A stretch of 63,897 nucleotides of DNA from Ruminococcus sp. Its GTDB lineage: Bacteria > Bacillota > Clostridia > Oscillospirales > Ruminococcaceae. Below, piece by piece: positions 1 through 7,199 of the stretch. Position 1 is the first letter of the stretch. The number at the start of each line of letters is the position of its first letter. The stretch is from NCBI GenBank assembly GCA_014799785.1, contig JAAVHI010000101.1:1-63897 (forward strand). The letters are read 5' to 3'. Both the position numbers and the translations under genes were made by a program. Under the pieces are notes generated by a model. The model was not told the DNA's origin, made no database searches, and worked only from the letters and a program-made list of their open reading frames with translations.

Positions 1-24
1 TAAAAAATAATATGGAGGATTCCT

Positions 25-2148
25 ATGAAACAATATTACGACAACAGGGAGCTGTCATGGCTCAAATTCAACGAAAGAGTTCTCGAAGAAGCGGTGGACA
101 AACGCGTGCCCCTCTGCGAAAGACTCATGTTCGCGGCTATCTTTCAGTCCAATCTGGACGAGTTCTTTATGATACGCGTCGGCTCTCTTTTCGACCGCAC
201 TCTCGTGGACGCCGACGACCGCGAAAACAAAACCGATATGACCTGCGCCGAACAGCTTGAAGCTATCTTCAAGCGCGTCTCCGAGCTTAACCCTATGCGG
301 GACAAGGCGTACAGCGGGATAATGTCCGAGCTGGCAAGCAGCGGTGTAGAACAGGTGGACTTCAAGGCTCTCTCCAAGGACGAGGAGGGTTACCTTAAAG
401 CCTACTTTACCGCCGAGATACTGCCCCTTATCTCCCCACAGGTAATCGACAAGCGTCACCCGTTTCCTTTCCTTAAAAATAAGGAGATTTACGCCGCCGC
501 TCATCTTGAATCAAAATCATCCTCGGTGACGATAGGTCTCGTCCCCGCCAGCGGAGCGTTTTCCAGAATAATTTTTCTGCCCGGCAGCAAATTCCGCTTT
601 ATGCTTGTGGAGGAGCTTATTCTTCACTATATGCCCCTTATTTTCGAGAACTACAAGATACTCGACAAATCCCTCATGCGTATCACCCGAAACGCTGATA
701 TCAACATGGAGGAGGCTCTCTACGACCATGACGTTGACCTGAGAGAGGTAATGTCCGACCTGCTTAAAAAGCGGAAGAAGCTTTCTCCCGTCCGTATGGA
801 GCTTTCCCGCAAGCTTGGCTCGGCGGCGGTGGACTGCCTCTGCGAAAAGCTGGAGCTTAAGCACAGTCAGATATTCCATCTTAAATCCCCTCTCGACCTT
901 TCATTTGTGTACGCTCTCAGAGCCCGCCTTGAGGAGGGTCAGCCCACACTTTTCTACGGCAGGGCAGATCCCCAGCCCTCCCGCGAGGTGGACAGGAACG
1001 CGTCCATGATCTCACAGATACAGAAGCGGGACATTATCCTGTCTTATCCGTTTGAGTCAATAAAACCGTTTCTGAGACTGCTTCACGAGGCTGCGAACGA
1101 CCCTGCGGTGGTGTCCATAAAGATAACCCTTTACCGCGTTGCTTCCGATTCAAAGGTGGTGGACGCTCTCATCGCCGCCGCCGAAAACGGCAAGGACGTT
1201 CTCGTGCTTGTTGAGCTTCGCGCCCGCTTCGACGAGGAAAATAACATAGGCTGGTCAAAGCGCCTCGAACACGCGGGATGCAGCGTTATATACGGTCCCG
1301 AAAATTTAAAGGTACACTCCAAGCTGCTGCTTATCACAAGAAAAACAGGCAGCGGAAAGATCGAATACATATCCCAGATAGGTACGGGAAACTACAACGA
1401 AAAGACCTCCGCGCTCTATACCGACCTGTGCCTTATGACCGCAAACCGCGAGATCGGCAACGACGCTCTCATGGTATTCAACGCGCTGTCCACAAACACC
1501 CTTGCCGAAAATACGAGCAAGCTTATGGTTGCGCCGCTGTGTCTGCAAAACAGGATAATTGAAATGATCGACGCCGAGATTGCCGCCGCAGAGCGGGGCG
1601 AGGAAGCCTTTATCGGACTGAAAATGAATTCCCTGACGGATAAGGTCCTTATAGACAAGCTTGTTGAGGCTTCGCAAAAGGGCGTAAAAATACGCATGGT
1701 GATACGCGGAATATGCTGCCTTGTAGCGGGAATACCGGGCTGTACCGAGAATATCGAGATAACCAGCATTGTGGGACGTTACCTGGAGCACAGCCGTATC
1801 TACATTTTCGGCGCACCCGAACGCATGAAGATATACATAAGCTCCGCGGACTTTATGACGAGGAATACCCTGCGCAGGGTCGAGGTCGCCGCGCCGATCT
1901 ACGATACCCACGTAAGAAAGCGTATACTGCACATCTTTGACGTGCTGACAAGGGATAATGTAAAGGCGCGCAGAATGCTTCCCGACAGCAGCTACGTCCA
2001 CGTTGAGACAGCGGGAGAGCCCGTGGATTCCCAGTCGGCGTTTATCCGTGAGGCATACGAAAACGCCTCCTCCGCCGCCGCGGGAACGGGCAGAAAGGTC
2101 AGACCCACTCTGGTGCAGAGGCTGAAAAATACTCTGAAGAAAAAATAA
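25..2148 (+). CDS. ppk: polyphosphate kinase 1
   Basis: A 707-residue protein of the usual PPK1 length. PPK1 reversibly transfers the gamma-phosphate of ATP onto polyphosphate chains. The two phospholipase-D-like catalytic domains are visible. The histidine in KVHSKLLL (about residue 431) corresponds to the phosphorylated catalytic histidine, and the second, in LEHSRIYIFG (about residue 589), to the second conserved active-site histidine. The N-terminal helical domain begins YYDNRELSWLKFNERVLEEA, which is typical of the family. The ATG follows GGAGG at 15-19. A bidirectional terminator lies just downstream, so the gene ends its transcript against the convergent transglutaminase-like gene. The identification is secure; the physiological role (phosphate or energy store, stress) is inferred from the family. 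Confidence 0.97.
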   Translation: MKQYYDNRELSWLKFNERVLEEAVDKRVPLCERLMFAAIFQSNLDEFFMIRVGSLFDRTLVDADDRENKTDMTCAEQLEAIFKRVSELNPMRDKAYSGIMSELASSGVEQVDFKALSKDEEGYLKAYFTAEILPLISPQVIDKRHPFPFLKNKEIYAAAHLESKSSSVTIGLVPASGAFSRIIFLPGSKFRFMLVEELILHYMPLIFENYKILDKSLMRITRNADINMEEALYDHDVDLREVMSDLLKKRKKLSPVRMELSRKLGSAAVDCLCEKLELKHSQIFHLKSPLDLSFVYALRARLEEGQPTLFYGRADPQPSREVDRNASMISQIQKRDIILSYPFESIKPFLRLLHEAANDPAVVSIKITLYRVASDSKVVDALIAAAENGKDVLVLVELRARFDEENNIGWSKRLEHAGCSVIYGPENLKVHSKLLLITRKTGSGKIEYISQIGTGNYNEKTSALYTDLCLMTANREIGNDALMVFNALSTNTLAENTSKLMVAPLCLQNRIIEMIDAEIAAAERGEEAFIGLKMNSLTDKVLIDKLVEASQKGVKIRMVIRGICCLVAGIPGCTENIEITSIVGRYLEHSRIYIFGAPERMKIYISSADFMTRNTLRRVEVAAPIYDTHVRKRILHIFDVLTRDNVKARRMLPDSSYVHVETAGEPVDSQSAFIREAYENASSAAAGTGRKVRPTLVQRLKNTLKKK

Positions 2149-2171
2149 AGCGGCAGCGCCGCAAAGCCGCA

Positions 2172-2206
2172 AAAAAGCTTCCCCGCATACAGCAGGGAAG
2201 CTTTTT
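2172..2206. terminator. bidirectional rho-independent terminator
   Basis: A perfect 12-base inverted repeat (AAAAAGCTTCCC and GGGAAGCTTTTT) around an 11-base loop, with A and T runs at both ends. It lies between the convergent ppk and transglutaminase-like genes and can stop transcription from both sides. Confidence 0.85.
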
Positions 2207-2214
2207 ATTTGTGA

Positions 2215-3468
2215 TCATGCGTCCTTTATACCAAGCTCTTTAAGGAAGCTTATGCTGTCGCTGTCCTCCTGAGAAACATCAATAAAGTAGTCCGAAAGCT
2301 TTGTTCCTGTATAATAGAAGTAAACGGTGTAGGTGCAGTATCCGTCGGTATCGGTCTCATACAGATATCCGTCGGTGATTATTTTTCCGCCCGCCTTTTT
2401 CGACGCTCTGTCAAGTATATCGAACATATCGTTCGTGCTCTCAAACTGCTTGTTTACGGTGTTCAGAAGCTGCTCGTCGGCAAGACGTACCGTAACAAAG
2501 GTGCCGCCGTTTTTAGCCGCTTCGGCTATCTTGTCGGCAAGGATACTTTTTGCTTCGTTCAGAGTTTTGGCGTAGTAACCGTATTTTCTGTAGTAGTCGC
2601 CGTCCTCAGATTTTGCTGCGGGAACGTAAAAGTCTCTGTCAGTCTGAACATGAGAGCTGCTGATGGTGCTGTCGCTTATCATAAAATATTTATAGGACCT
2701 GTTGTCCTTAAGGTTGTTTACGGGATCGTCCCATGTAACGTCCACATTGTACCATTTTTTATTATAGTACACCTTGTTCCAGACATGATATTCGTTATCG
2801 CCGGCGCGGTCCTTTACGTAACCGTAAGCTACAGCTGTGCGTATCCCCGCCTTTGCGCATATGTAGTCGAAAGCGTGGGTGTAGCCGTCGCACTTCGCAC
2901 GTCCCTTTACAAGAGCGTCGTAAATGCTGCTGTTGGAATTGTTGTTGTAATACTCGGTGTTGTCAATTATATAATCGTGGATAAGCTTTATTTTTTCATA
3001 ATTTGTGGTTTTTTCGGTAAACTGCGATATGACCTTTTCCGCGGCCTTGTCGGATTTTTTTATAATGAGGTCATAGTTTTTCTTGCTGTAGAGATACTTG
3101 AACATGACCTTGCTTGTCATTGCGGTATCCTCATAATAATAGTACTCGAAGCTGTCATCTCCGACGGGATAATTGAAGCTTGTCAGCACGTCCGCATACA
3201 TAAGGATATTTGAAAGCTTTTCCATAGTGGCGGTTGGTATCTCGATATCAAGCGAACTGCGGCATTCGATAAAAGCCGTCCTGAGTTTAAGGTAAGCAAG
3301 CTTTTCCTCGTCCGTAAGCTTTTTGTAGCAGTACGGGAGCATGGTTTTGTTGTAGCTTGCAGCCTCGGAAACAATGGAAATGTCAAGGGGACTTTCAGTG
3401 AAAACCGTTCCGCTCACGAGAGAAAACGCCATAACGGCACATAGGAAAAACGACAGGATTTTTTTCAT
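2215..3468 (-). CDS. secreted transglutaminase-like protein
   Basis: A 417-residue protein with an N-terminal signal peptide (basic MKK, then a hydrophobic stretch to about residue 22) and no lipobox cysteine. The central region is a transglutaminase-like fold with the Cys-His-Asp triad in order: Cys193 in GRAKCDGYTHAF, His228 in NEYHVWNKV, and Asp243 in WYNVDVTWDDP. In Gram-positive bacteria such secreted proteins are usually papain-like proteases or cross-linking enzymes at the cell surface; the substrate cannot be read from the sequence. The C-terminal 130 residues match nothing I recognise. The ATG is preceded by GAAAGGA. It is a single-gene transcript with its own promoter. Confidence 0.8.
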   Translation of the reverse strand: MKKILSFFLCAVMAFSLVSGTVFTESPLDISIVSEAASYNKTMLPYCYKKLTDEEKLAYLKLRTAFIECRSSLDIEIPTATMEKLSNILMYADVLTSFNYPVGDDSFEYYYYEDTAMTSKVMFKYLYSKKNYDLIIKKSDKAAEKVISQFTEKTTNYEKIKLIHDYIIDNTEYYNNNSNSSIYDALVKGRAKCDGYTHAFDYICAKAGIRTAVAYGYVKDRAGDNEYHVWNKVYYNKKWYNVDVTWDDPVNNLKDNRSYKYFMISDSTISSSHVQTDRDFYVPAAKSEDGDYYRKYGYYAKTLNEAKSILADKIAEAAKNGGTFVTVRLADEQLLNTVNKQFESTNDMFDILDRASKKAGGKIITDGYLYETDTDGYCTYTVYFYYTGTKLSDYFIDVSQEDSDSISFLKELGIKDA

Positions 3469-3528
3469 ATTCGGCAGATCCTTTCATTATTGCAGACGCT
3501 TAGCAAACGTCCGTCTTGTCTTTATATA

Positions 3529-3556
3529 ATTATACCACAGATTTGAGAAAAAGCAA
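3529..3556 (-). promoter_or_regulatory. probable promoter of the transglutaminase-like gene
   Basis: On the minus strand, TTGCTT (3551-3556) and TATAAT (3529-3534) are separated by 16 bases, about 60 bases upstream of the start codon. The -10 is perfect and the -35 is fair. Confidence 0.6.
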
Positions 3557-3650
3557 TACTTTTCCCTTGAACGGAGAATCTTTCCTGTAGGATTACAATA
3601 GAAACGTAACAAAAGTAAAAAAGAACAGAAAATTAATCTCCGCGGTTCCG

Positions 3651-4442
3651 CTATAAATTATTTTCCGAAAGAAAATCATTCAGCGCCCTGCAATTCTCCG
3701 CAAGATCCGCCGCGCCGTCATGGCTTCCCCTATACAGCTCAATAATAAGCTTTCCGTTGAATCCGCATTTTTTCAATTCGGTAAAAAGCGCAAGGTTGTC
3801 GTACTCACCGAAGCCGAATTTGAGACAGTCCCCCGCCGCGCCGAAGTCGGAAAAATGGACGTGCTTAATATTTTTGCCCAAAGCCCGAACCATTTCCAAA
3901 GGGGTCGTACCCGAACGGTGGGCCTGCTTTGTGTCAAGCACAAACGCCGCTCTGTCACCGAGAGCGTTTTTCATTTTCACCAGAAATTCAAGACTTTTAC
4001 TTGTGCAGCGGGAAACGTTCTCCTGCACAACACACACACCGAATTCCGCCGCTGTTTCCTGCAAACGCAGATACCTTTCAAAATATTTTTCGTCGGGGAA
4101 GGAATTCTGATTTTTATTTCCGTGGAGGATAAAAAACTCCGCGCCGAAAAGGTTCATATAGTCAAAAAAACGCTTGTAGTAGTCCAGCATATCCGTGACC
4201 CTGCGCTCGTATGCGGTAAAAAGCATCATCGGCTCAATGCCGCAGGTGTAGGGGTGTACCGAAACAACTTCAATGCCGTACTCCTTTTGCACCGCAAGCA
4301 TTTCTCCGCGGTAAGGGTCGGACAGCTCGCAGTGGGAGTTGACGAAAATCTCCGCGGTTTTCACGCCGTTTTCCGCAAGCTGCCGGAATGCGCTTTCAAT
4401 TTCCATGGGGTACAGACACGCTGTTGACACACCTGCTCTCAT
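3651..4442 (-). CDS. sugar phosphate isomerase/epimerase-like TIM-barrel protein
   Basis: About 263 residues resembling the xylose-isomerase-like / AP-endonuclease-2 TIM-barrel family. Supporting segments are GVSTACLYPMEIESAF, AEIFVNSHCEL, GIEVVSVHPYT, FFILHGNK, VVQENVSR, FVLDTKQAHRSG, HVHFSDF and IELYRG. These carry the metal-ligand pattern of the family (Glu in QENV, Asp and His in DTKQAH, His in HVHFSD, Glu in IELY). Members interconvert or epimerise small sugars or inositols; the substrate is not predictable here. Upstream in-frame TTG and ATG codons exist, but GGAG sits nine bases before the ATG at 4440-4442, so I choose that start. It begins one base after the stop of the upstream membrane gene, which suggests translational coupling. 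Confidence 0.75.
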   Translation of the reverse strand: MRAGVSTACLYPMEIESAFRQLAENGVKTAEIFVNSHCELSDPYRGEMLAVQKEYGIEVVSVHPYTCGIEPMMLFTAYERRVTDMLDYYKRFFDYMNLFGAEFFILHGNKNQNSFPDEKYFERYLRLQETAAEFGVCVVQENVSRCTSKSLEFLVKMKNALGDRAAFVLDTKQAHRSGTTPLEMVRALGKNIKHVHFSDFGAAGDCLKFGFGEYDNLALFTELKKCGFNGKLIIELYRGSHDGAADLAENCRALNDFLSENNL

Positions 4443-4443
4443 T

Positions 4444-4920
4444 TCAATCATCTCCAATTTCTTTTCTGTGCTGCCAATGTATCCAGATATGTCCGATACC
4501 TAAAATTATCACCGAAATAATCATAAAAATATTTCTGCCGTATACGCCTAACAGCAGGAAAGCAGCCACAGGCAGGGAAGCCCCCGCCACGGGAATTCCC
4601 AAAAGACTGCGGTAAAAATCCGCCATTGTTTTTTCGCTTTTAAAATAACGTATCCAGTAAATTTCGTACAGTATCATAAGCGCGCAAGCCGCTAAAAGCC
4701 AAAGCGACCAAAGGGAAATTTCCCCGATATTAAAGTCCCTAAAAATCAGCGCACAGCAGGTAACAAGAGCCTCCCCGATACGCTCGAAAATTTGCAGGAC
4801 TTTGTTTTCATTCGCCGCATATTTTTCGTAATCTTTCGGCTGATTTTTCGTCCAGATAATGTTGGGTATTATCAGCATTGCTATAAAAATAAGCCCTATG
4901 TACGAAAATCCGAAATTCAT
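4444..4920 (-). CDS. membrane protein of unknown function
   Basis: About 158 residues with four likely membrane helices: SYIGLIFIAMLIIPNII near the start, a pair in the middle (SLWSLWLLAACALMILYEIYW and a segment around LLGIPVAGASLPVAAFLLL), and FMIISVIILGIGHIWIHW at the end. It may belong to a small uncharacterised Firmicute membrane family; I cannot name it. GGAG at 4927-4930 is six bases from the ATG at 4920, whereas the upstream ATG at 4932 has no ribosome site, so the shorter start is preferred. It lies between the DUF3592-like gene upstream and the isomerase-like gene directly downstream. Confidence 0.65.
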   Translation of the reverse strand: MNFGFSYIGLIFIAMLIIPNIIWTKNQPKDYEKYAANENKVLQIFERIGEALVTCCALIFRDFNIGEISLWSLWLLAACALMILYEIYWIRYFKSEKTMADFYRSLLGIPVAGASLPVAAFLLLGVYGRNIFMIISVIILGIGHIWIHWQHRKEIGDD

Positions 4921-4941
4921 AAAATTCTCCATTTTTAATTT

Positions 4942-5472
4942 TTATGCGGCCTTTTTTCTCATTTTGCCGCCGTTCATCAGCAGTACCCAGCCCACCGCGG
5001 CGGCAATAAGTCCCGCGATCATTTTCACGGCGATATTATTTGAAACATAAATTTCCTGATAATCCGCTGTTGCGCCCTCAAGGTCTTTCAAGCTGAAAAA
5101 AGCAGTGCCGTCAGCGTTTCGGTACAGGTTAAATTCCATATCCTTGTTTTTTTCAAGCTGTTCATACTCCTTGTACACCTTTGCGGACACGCCTTTCTCT
5201 GTGCTGTAGCCGCCGTTGTCCGACACGAAAAGGGTCACATAATAGTAGCGGGTAGTAGTACCAACGCGGTCCGGTTTGCTTCCCTGATAGTGAGCTGCAC
5301 CTACAGTGCTGTCAGAAATACGCATATCGGTTATCTGCGCCTGCACGGTCTTTTCAAAAACAAGAGCGTTTTCATCGCTGTTCTGACTTGCAAAGCCTGT
5401 GTATATAACGAATATTCCCGCTACAAAAAATATCGCTCCGATAACAATTAACACTATTGCCGTTTTTTTCAT
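4942..5472 (-). CDS. membrane-anchored protein, DUF3592-like
   Basis: 176 residues with an N-terminal membrane helix (IVLIVIGAIFFVAGIFVIYTGF), a soluble beta-rich middle of about 110 residues, and a second helix near the C terminus (MIAGLIAAAVGWVLLMNGG). The middle has a tyrosine-rich strand (TTRYYYVTLFVSDNGG) and two helices bracket it, a layout like DUF3592 proteins; the family call is tentative. A GGAG in the leader precedes the ATG. It is followed after 21 bases by the membrane gene at 4444-4920. Confidence 0.6.
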   Translation of the reverse strand: MKKTAIVLIVIGAIFFVAGIFVIYTGFASQNSDENALVFEKTVQAQITDMRISDSTVGAAHYQGSKPDRVGTTTRYYYVTLFVSDNGGYSTEKGVSAKVYKEYEQLEKNKDMEFNLYRNADGTAFFSLKDLEGATADYQEIYVSNNIAVKMIAGLIAAAVGWVLLMNGGKMRKKAA

Positions 5473-5489
5473 TTTATTATCTCCTTAAT

Positions 5490-5512
5490 AAGGGCGGAAA
5501 TTGTCCGCCCTT
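5490..5512 (-). terminator. hairpin between the 82-residue gene and the DUF3592-like gene
   Basis: A perfect 9-base stem (AAGGGCGGA / TCCGCCCTT) with a five-base loop, six bases after the upstream stop codon. The run of T after it is weak, so it may be a leaky terminator or an mRNA-stabilising hairpin. Confidence 0.5.
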
Positions 5513-5517
5513 TAGTA

Positions 5518-5766
5518 TCAGCTCTTCAGCAAAAATTTAACGGATTTTACAGCAAAGCAAAAGCCCTGCTTAAAAGCGTCGTTAAAGGTATAATAAACCA
5601 AATCATTTAAGTCCCGCTTGATTTTTTCTACAGTTTTTTCGCCGTCTGTATTTTCCTTGACAGTTTTCAAAAAATCGTCCATGGCACATTTCGCCTCGAC
5701 GCTTTCATAGCGCACAAAAGCGTCGCAGTCAAGCAGCGCGTCAAGATCAAATTCGTTATTATCCAT
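5518..5766 (-). CDS. small acidic protein of unknown function (82 residues)
   Basis: Starts MDNNEFDLDALLDCDAF and is entirely soluble, mostly helical, and ends AFKQGFCFAVKSVKFLLKS. The tail pattern (Ala-Phe-x-x-Gly-Phe followed by a hydrophobic helix) recalls small helical proteins common on Firmicute mobile elements (DUF6809-like), but this is a weak resemblance. AAAGGA precedes the ATG; the longer reading frame upstream lacks a ribosome site. Its promoter lies inside a 10-base inverted repeat (5789-5840), and a ribbon-helix-helix repressor gene lies just upstream. Confidence 0.6.
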   Translation of the reverse strand: MDNNEFDLDALLDCDAFVRYESVEAKCAMDDFLKTVKENTDGEKTVEKIKRDLNDLVYYTFNDAFKQGFCFAVKSVKFLLKS

Positions 5767-5788
5767 ATAAATTTTCCTTTCGTGACTT

Positions 5789-5840
5789 GACAAGAAAGGC
5801 TTTCCGATGTATAATAAATTTCAGAACGGACTTTCTTGTC
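5789..5840 (-). promoter_or_regulatory. inverted-repeat operator over the promoter of the 82-residue gene
   Basis: Perfect 10-base arms GACAAGAAAG (5789-5798) and CTTTCTTGTC (5831-5840), 42 bases centre to centre, or four helical turns. The minus-strand -10-like TATTAT/TATACA lies between the arms, so a protein bound at both arms would bracket the promoter. The likely binder is the adjacent ribbon-helix-helix protein (inference). Confidence 0.5.
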
Positions 5841-5849
5841 TGTTTTCGG

Positions 5850-5891
5850 ATAACGTAAACTGTGCTTTTGGTTGAGGGCAGCTTACGTTAT
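5850..5891 (-). other. long hairpin overlapping the stop codon of the RHH gene
   Basis: Two 13-base arms (5850-5862 and 5879-5891) pair with a single G-U wobble around a 16-base loop. The TAA stop of the RHH gene (5888-5890) is inside the stem. No T run follows, so this is not a normal terminator; it may stabilise mRNA or act as another binding site. Confidence 0.5.
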
Positions 5892-6064
5892 TTTTTTTCT
5901 AATTTGGCGTAAACCTCTCTTATACCTTGGCGAATAATTTCCGCCTTAGTCAGCCCTGTTTTCTTTACACAAAATTCAAGAATCCGTATATCTTCGTCGG
6001 ACATACGTATACGTGTTTCGTGGGTTTTGGGGTCTGTAGTAGGTCTGCCTGTTCGTGGAGACGT
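5888..6064 (-). CDS. ribbon-helix-helix DNA-binding protein with apparent ACG start
   Basis: Not reported by a normal start search. The frame reads SPRTGRPTTDPKTHETRIR, then MSDEDIRILEFCVKKTGLTK and a helix ending EVYAKLEKK, 58 codons in all. The HETRIRMSDED strand plus two helices is a ribbon-helix-helix (MetJ/Arc) fold, and relatives typically begin Met-Ser-Pro-Arg-Thr-Gly-Arg-Pro. Here the codon in the Met position is ACG (6062-6064). It sits five bases after a good ribosome site (AGAGGTGG) and directly after an in-frame TAA. An internal ATG at 6002-6004 would delete the DNA-binding strand. Either ACG initiates or the start codon has been lost. The gene has a near-consensus promoter wrapped in an inverted repeat. 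Confidence 0.6.
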   Translation of the reverse strand, partial: TSPRTGRPTTDPKTHETRIRMSDEDIRILEFCVKKTGLTKAEIIRQGIREVYAKLEKK

Positions 6065-6081
6065 TTAAACCACCTCTTTTC

Positions 6082-6125
6082 TGTGTCACCATAATTATAA
6101 TAACATACGGTGACACATAAGTCAA
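6082..6125 (-). promoter_or_regulatory. promoter and inverted-repeat operator of the RHH gene
   Basis: Minus strand: TTGACT (6120-6125), 17-base spacer, TATTAT (6097-6102). Perfect 9-base arms TGTGTCACC (6082-6090) and GGTGACACA (6109-6117) flank the -10, one arm in the spacer. This is the usual geometry for an autoregulatory repressor site. Confidence 0.65.
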
Positions 6126-6202
6126 TATGTAAAAATGCTCAAAAATAAATGCGTTTTTTATACACTATAACACCACAAATAAAAGCCGCACTCAGATCCC
6201 CC

Positions 6203-6240
6203 CAAAAACAACGGCGGACAGTAAACCCTGTCCGCCGAAA
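6203..6240 (-). terminator. terminator of secDF
   Basis: On the minus strand a perfect 10-base stem (CGGCGGACAG / CTGTCCGCCG; 6212-6221 with 6228-6237) is followed by TTGTTTTTGG, directly after the secF stop. Confidence 0.85.
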
Positions 6241-6245
6241 CAACT

Positions 6246-7199
6246 TTATGCTTTAGCTTTTTTGCCCTTTTTCTTTATGCCGAGCTTGTCTTCAAGAGTA
6301 AGCCACAGCGGACAGGTGAAGCATACCGAGGAATATGCGCCCGCGATCATACCGATCATCATAGGCAGCGAGAAAGAAATTATCGAAGTTACCCCGTAAA
6401 TAGCCGCAACGATAGTTACCGCAAGCATTGCCACAATCGTTGTAATGGACGTGTTTATCGAACGGGTCAGCGACTGGTTAATGCTCATATTGACAATTTC
6501 GATCTTGGTTTTCTTCTTTCTGAAAAGTATCTCGTTTTCACGGATACGGTCGTAGATTACGATGGTGTTGTTAATGGAGTAACCCAGTATCGTCAGAACA
6601 ACCGCCATAAAGTTTGCGTTAATGGACATATGGCAGATGATGAACGTTCCGTAAACAATGATACAGTCGTGGAGAAGCGCGGTTACCGCACAAACACCCG
6701 CGAGCCAGCCTCCGATATTTTTAAACCGCAGCGCAATATAGACGATAAGAACGATAAAGGAAAGCAGTACCGCAACAATACATTTCAGGAAAAATTCGCG
6801 TCCCGATGAGGGAGAAACGTCCGAGGATTCCAGAAGCTCAATGTTGTTGCCCGCGTACTTTTCCGCAATGGCGTTGGAAAGATTTATCTGCTTGTCCGAG
6901 GTAAGTCCGCTGTTAGAAATAAGCGAAAGCTGAATGTTGTTCCTGCCCGTGGAGAAATCTTCGCCCACCGTGGAGGTAACGCCTATTCCCTCCAGAGCGG
7001 CGGTAGCGTCCGCCTCAAACTGGGACTGGTCGATAGTGCCGTCGTAGATGTAGGTCAGAATAGTACCGCCCTTGAACTGGATATCAAGATTTGCGCCGAA
7101 AACAAATGATGAAAGTATCGAGACCGCAATAGCCACAGCCGAGATTATAAAGAACAGCTTTTTGCGGGCGACAAAATCAATATTAAACTTATTGTTCAT
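6246..7199 (-). CDS. secF: protein translocase subunit SecF
   Basis: 317 residues with six membrane helices and the large periplasmic-type domain between helices 1 and 2. Family signatures are DIQFKGGTILTY after the first helix, and SINNTIVIYDRIRENE with ANFMAVVLTILGYSINNT in the fourth helix region. SecF works with SecD and the SecYEG channel, using the proton or sodium gradient to complete protein export. A longer GTG start overlaps secD further, but GGAGGT is seven bases before the ATG at 7197-7199. The 11-base overlap with secD indicates translational coupling. Confidence 0.95.
   Translation of the reverse strand: MNNKFNIDFVARKKLFFIISAVAIAVSILSSFVFGANLDIQFKGGTILTYIYDGTIDQSQFEADATAALEGIGVTSTVGEDFSTGRNNIQLSLISNSGLTSDKQINLSNAIAEKYAGNNIELLESSDVSPSSGREFFLKCIVAVLLSFIVLIVYIALRFKNIGGWLAGVCAVTALLHDCIIVYGTFIICHMSINANFMAVVLTILGYSINNTIVIYDRIRENEILFRKKKTKIEIVNMSINQSLTRSINTSITTIVAMLAVTIVAAIYGVTSIISFSLPMMIGMIAGAYSSVCFTCPLWLTLEDKLGIKKKGKKAKA

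Noticed and set aside
1306..2172. A 288-codon antisense frame within ppk
   Set aside because: Shadow of the ppk reading frame, no ribosome site or domain.
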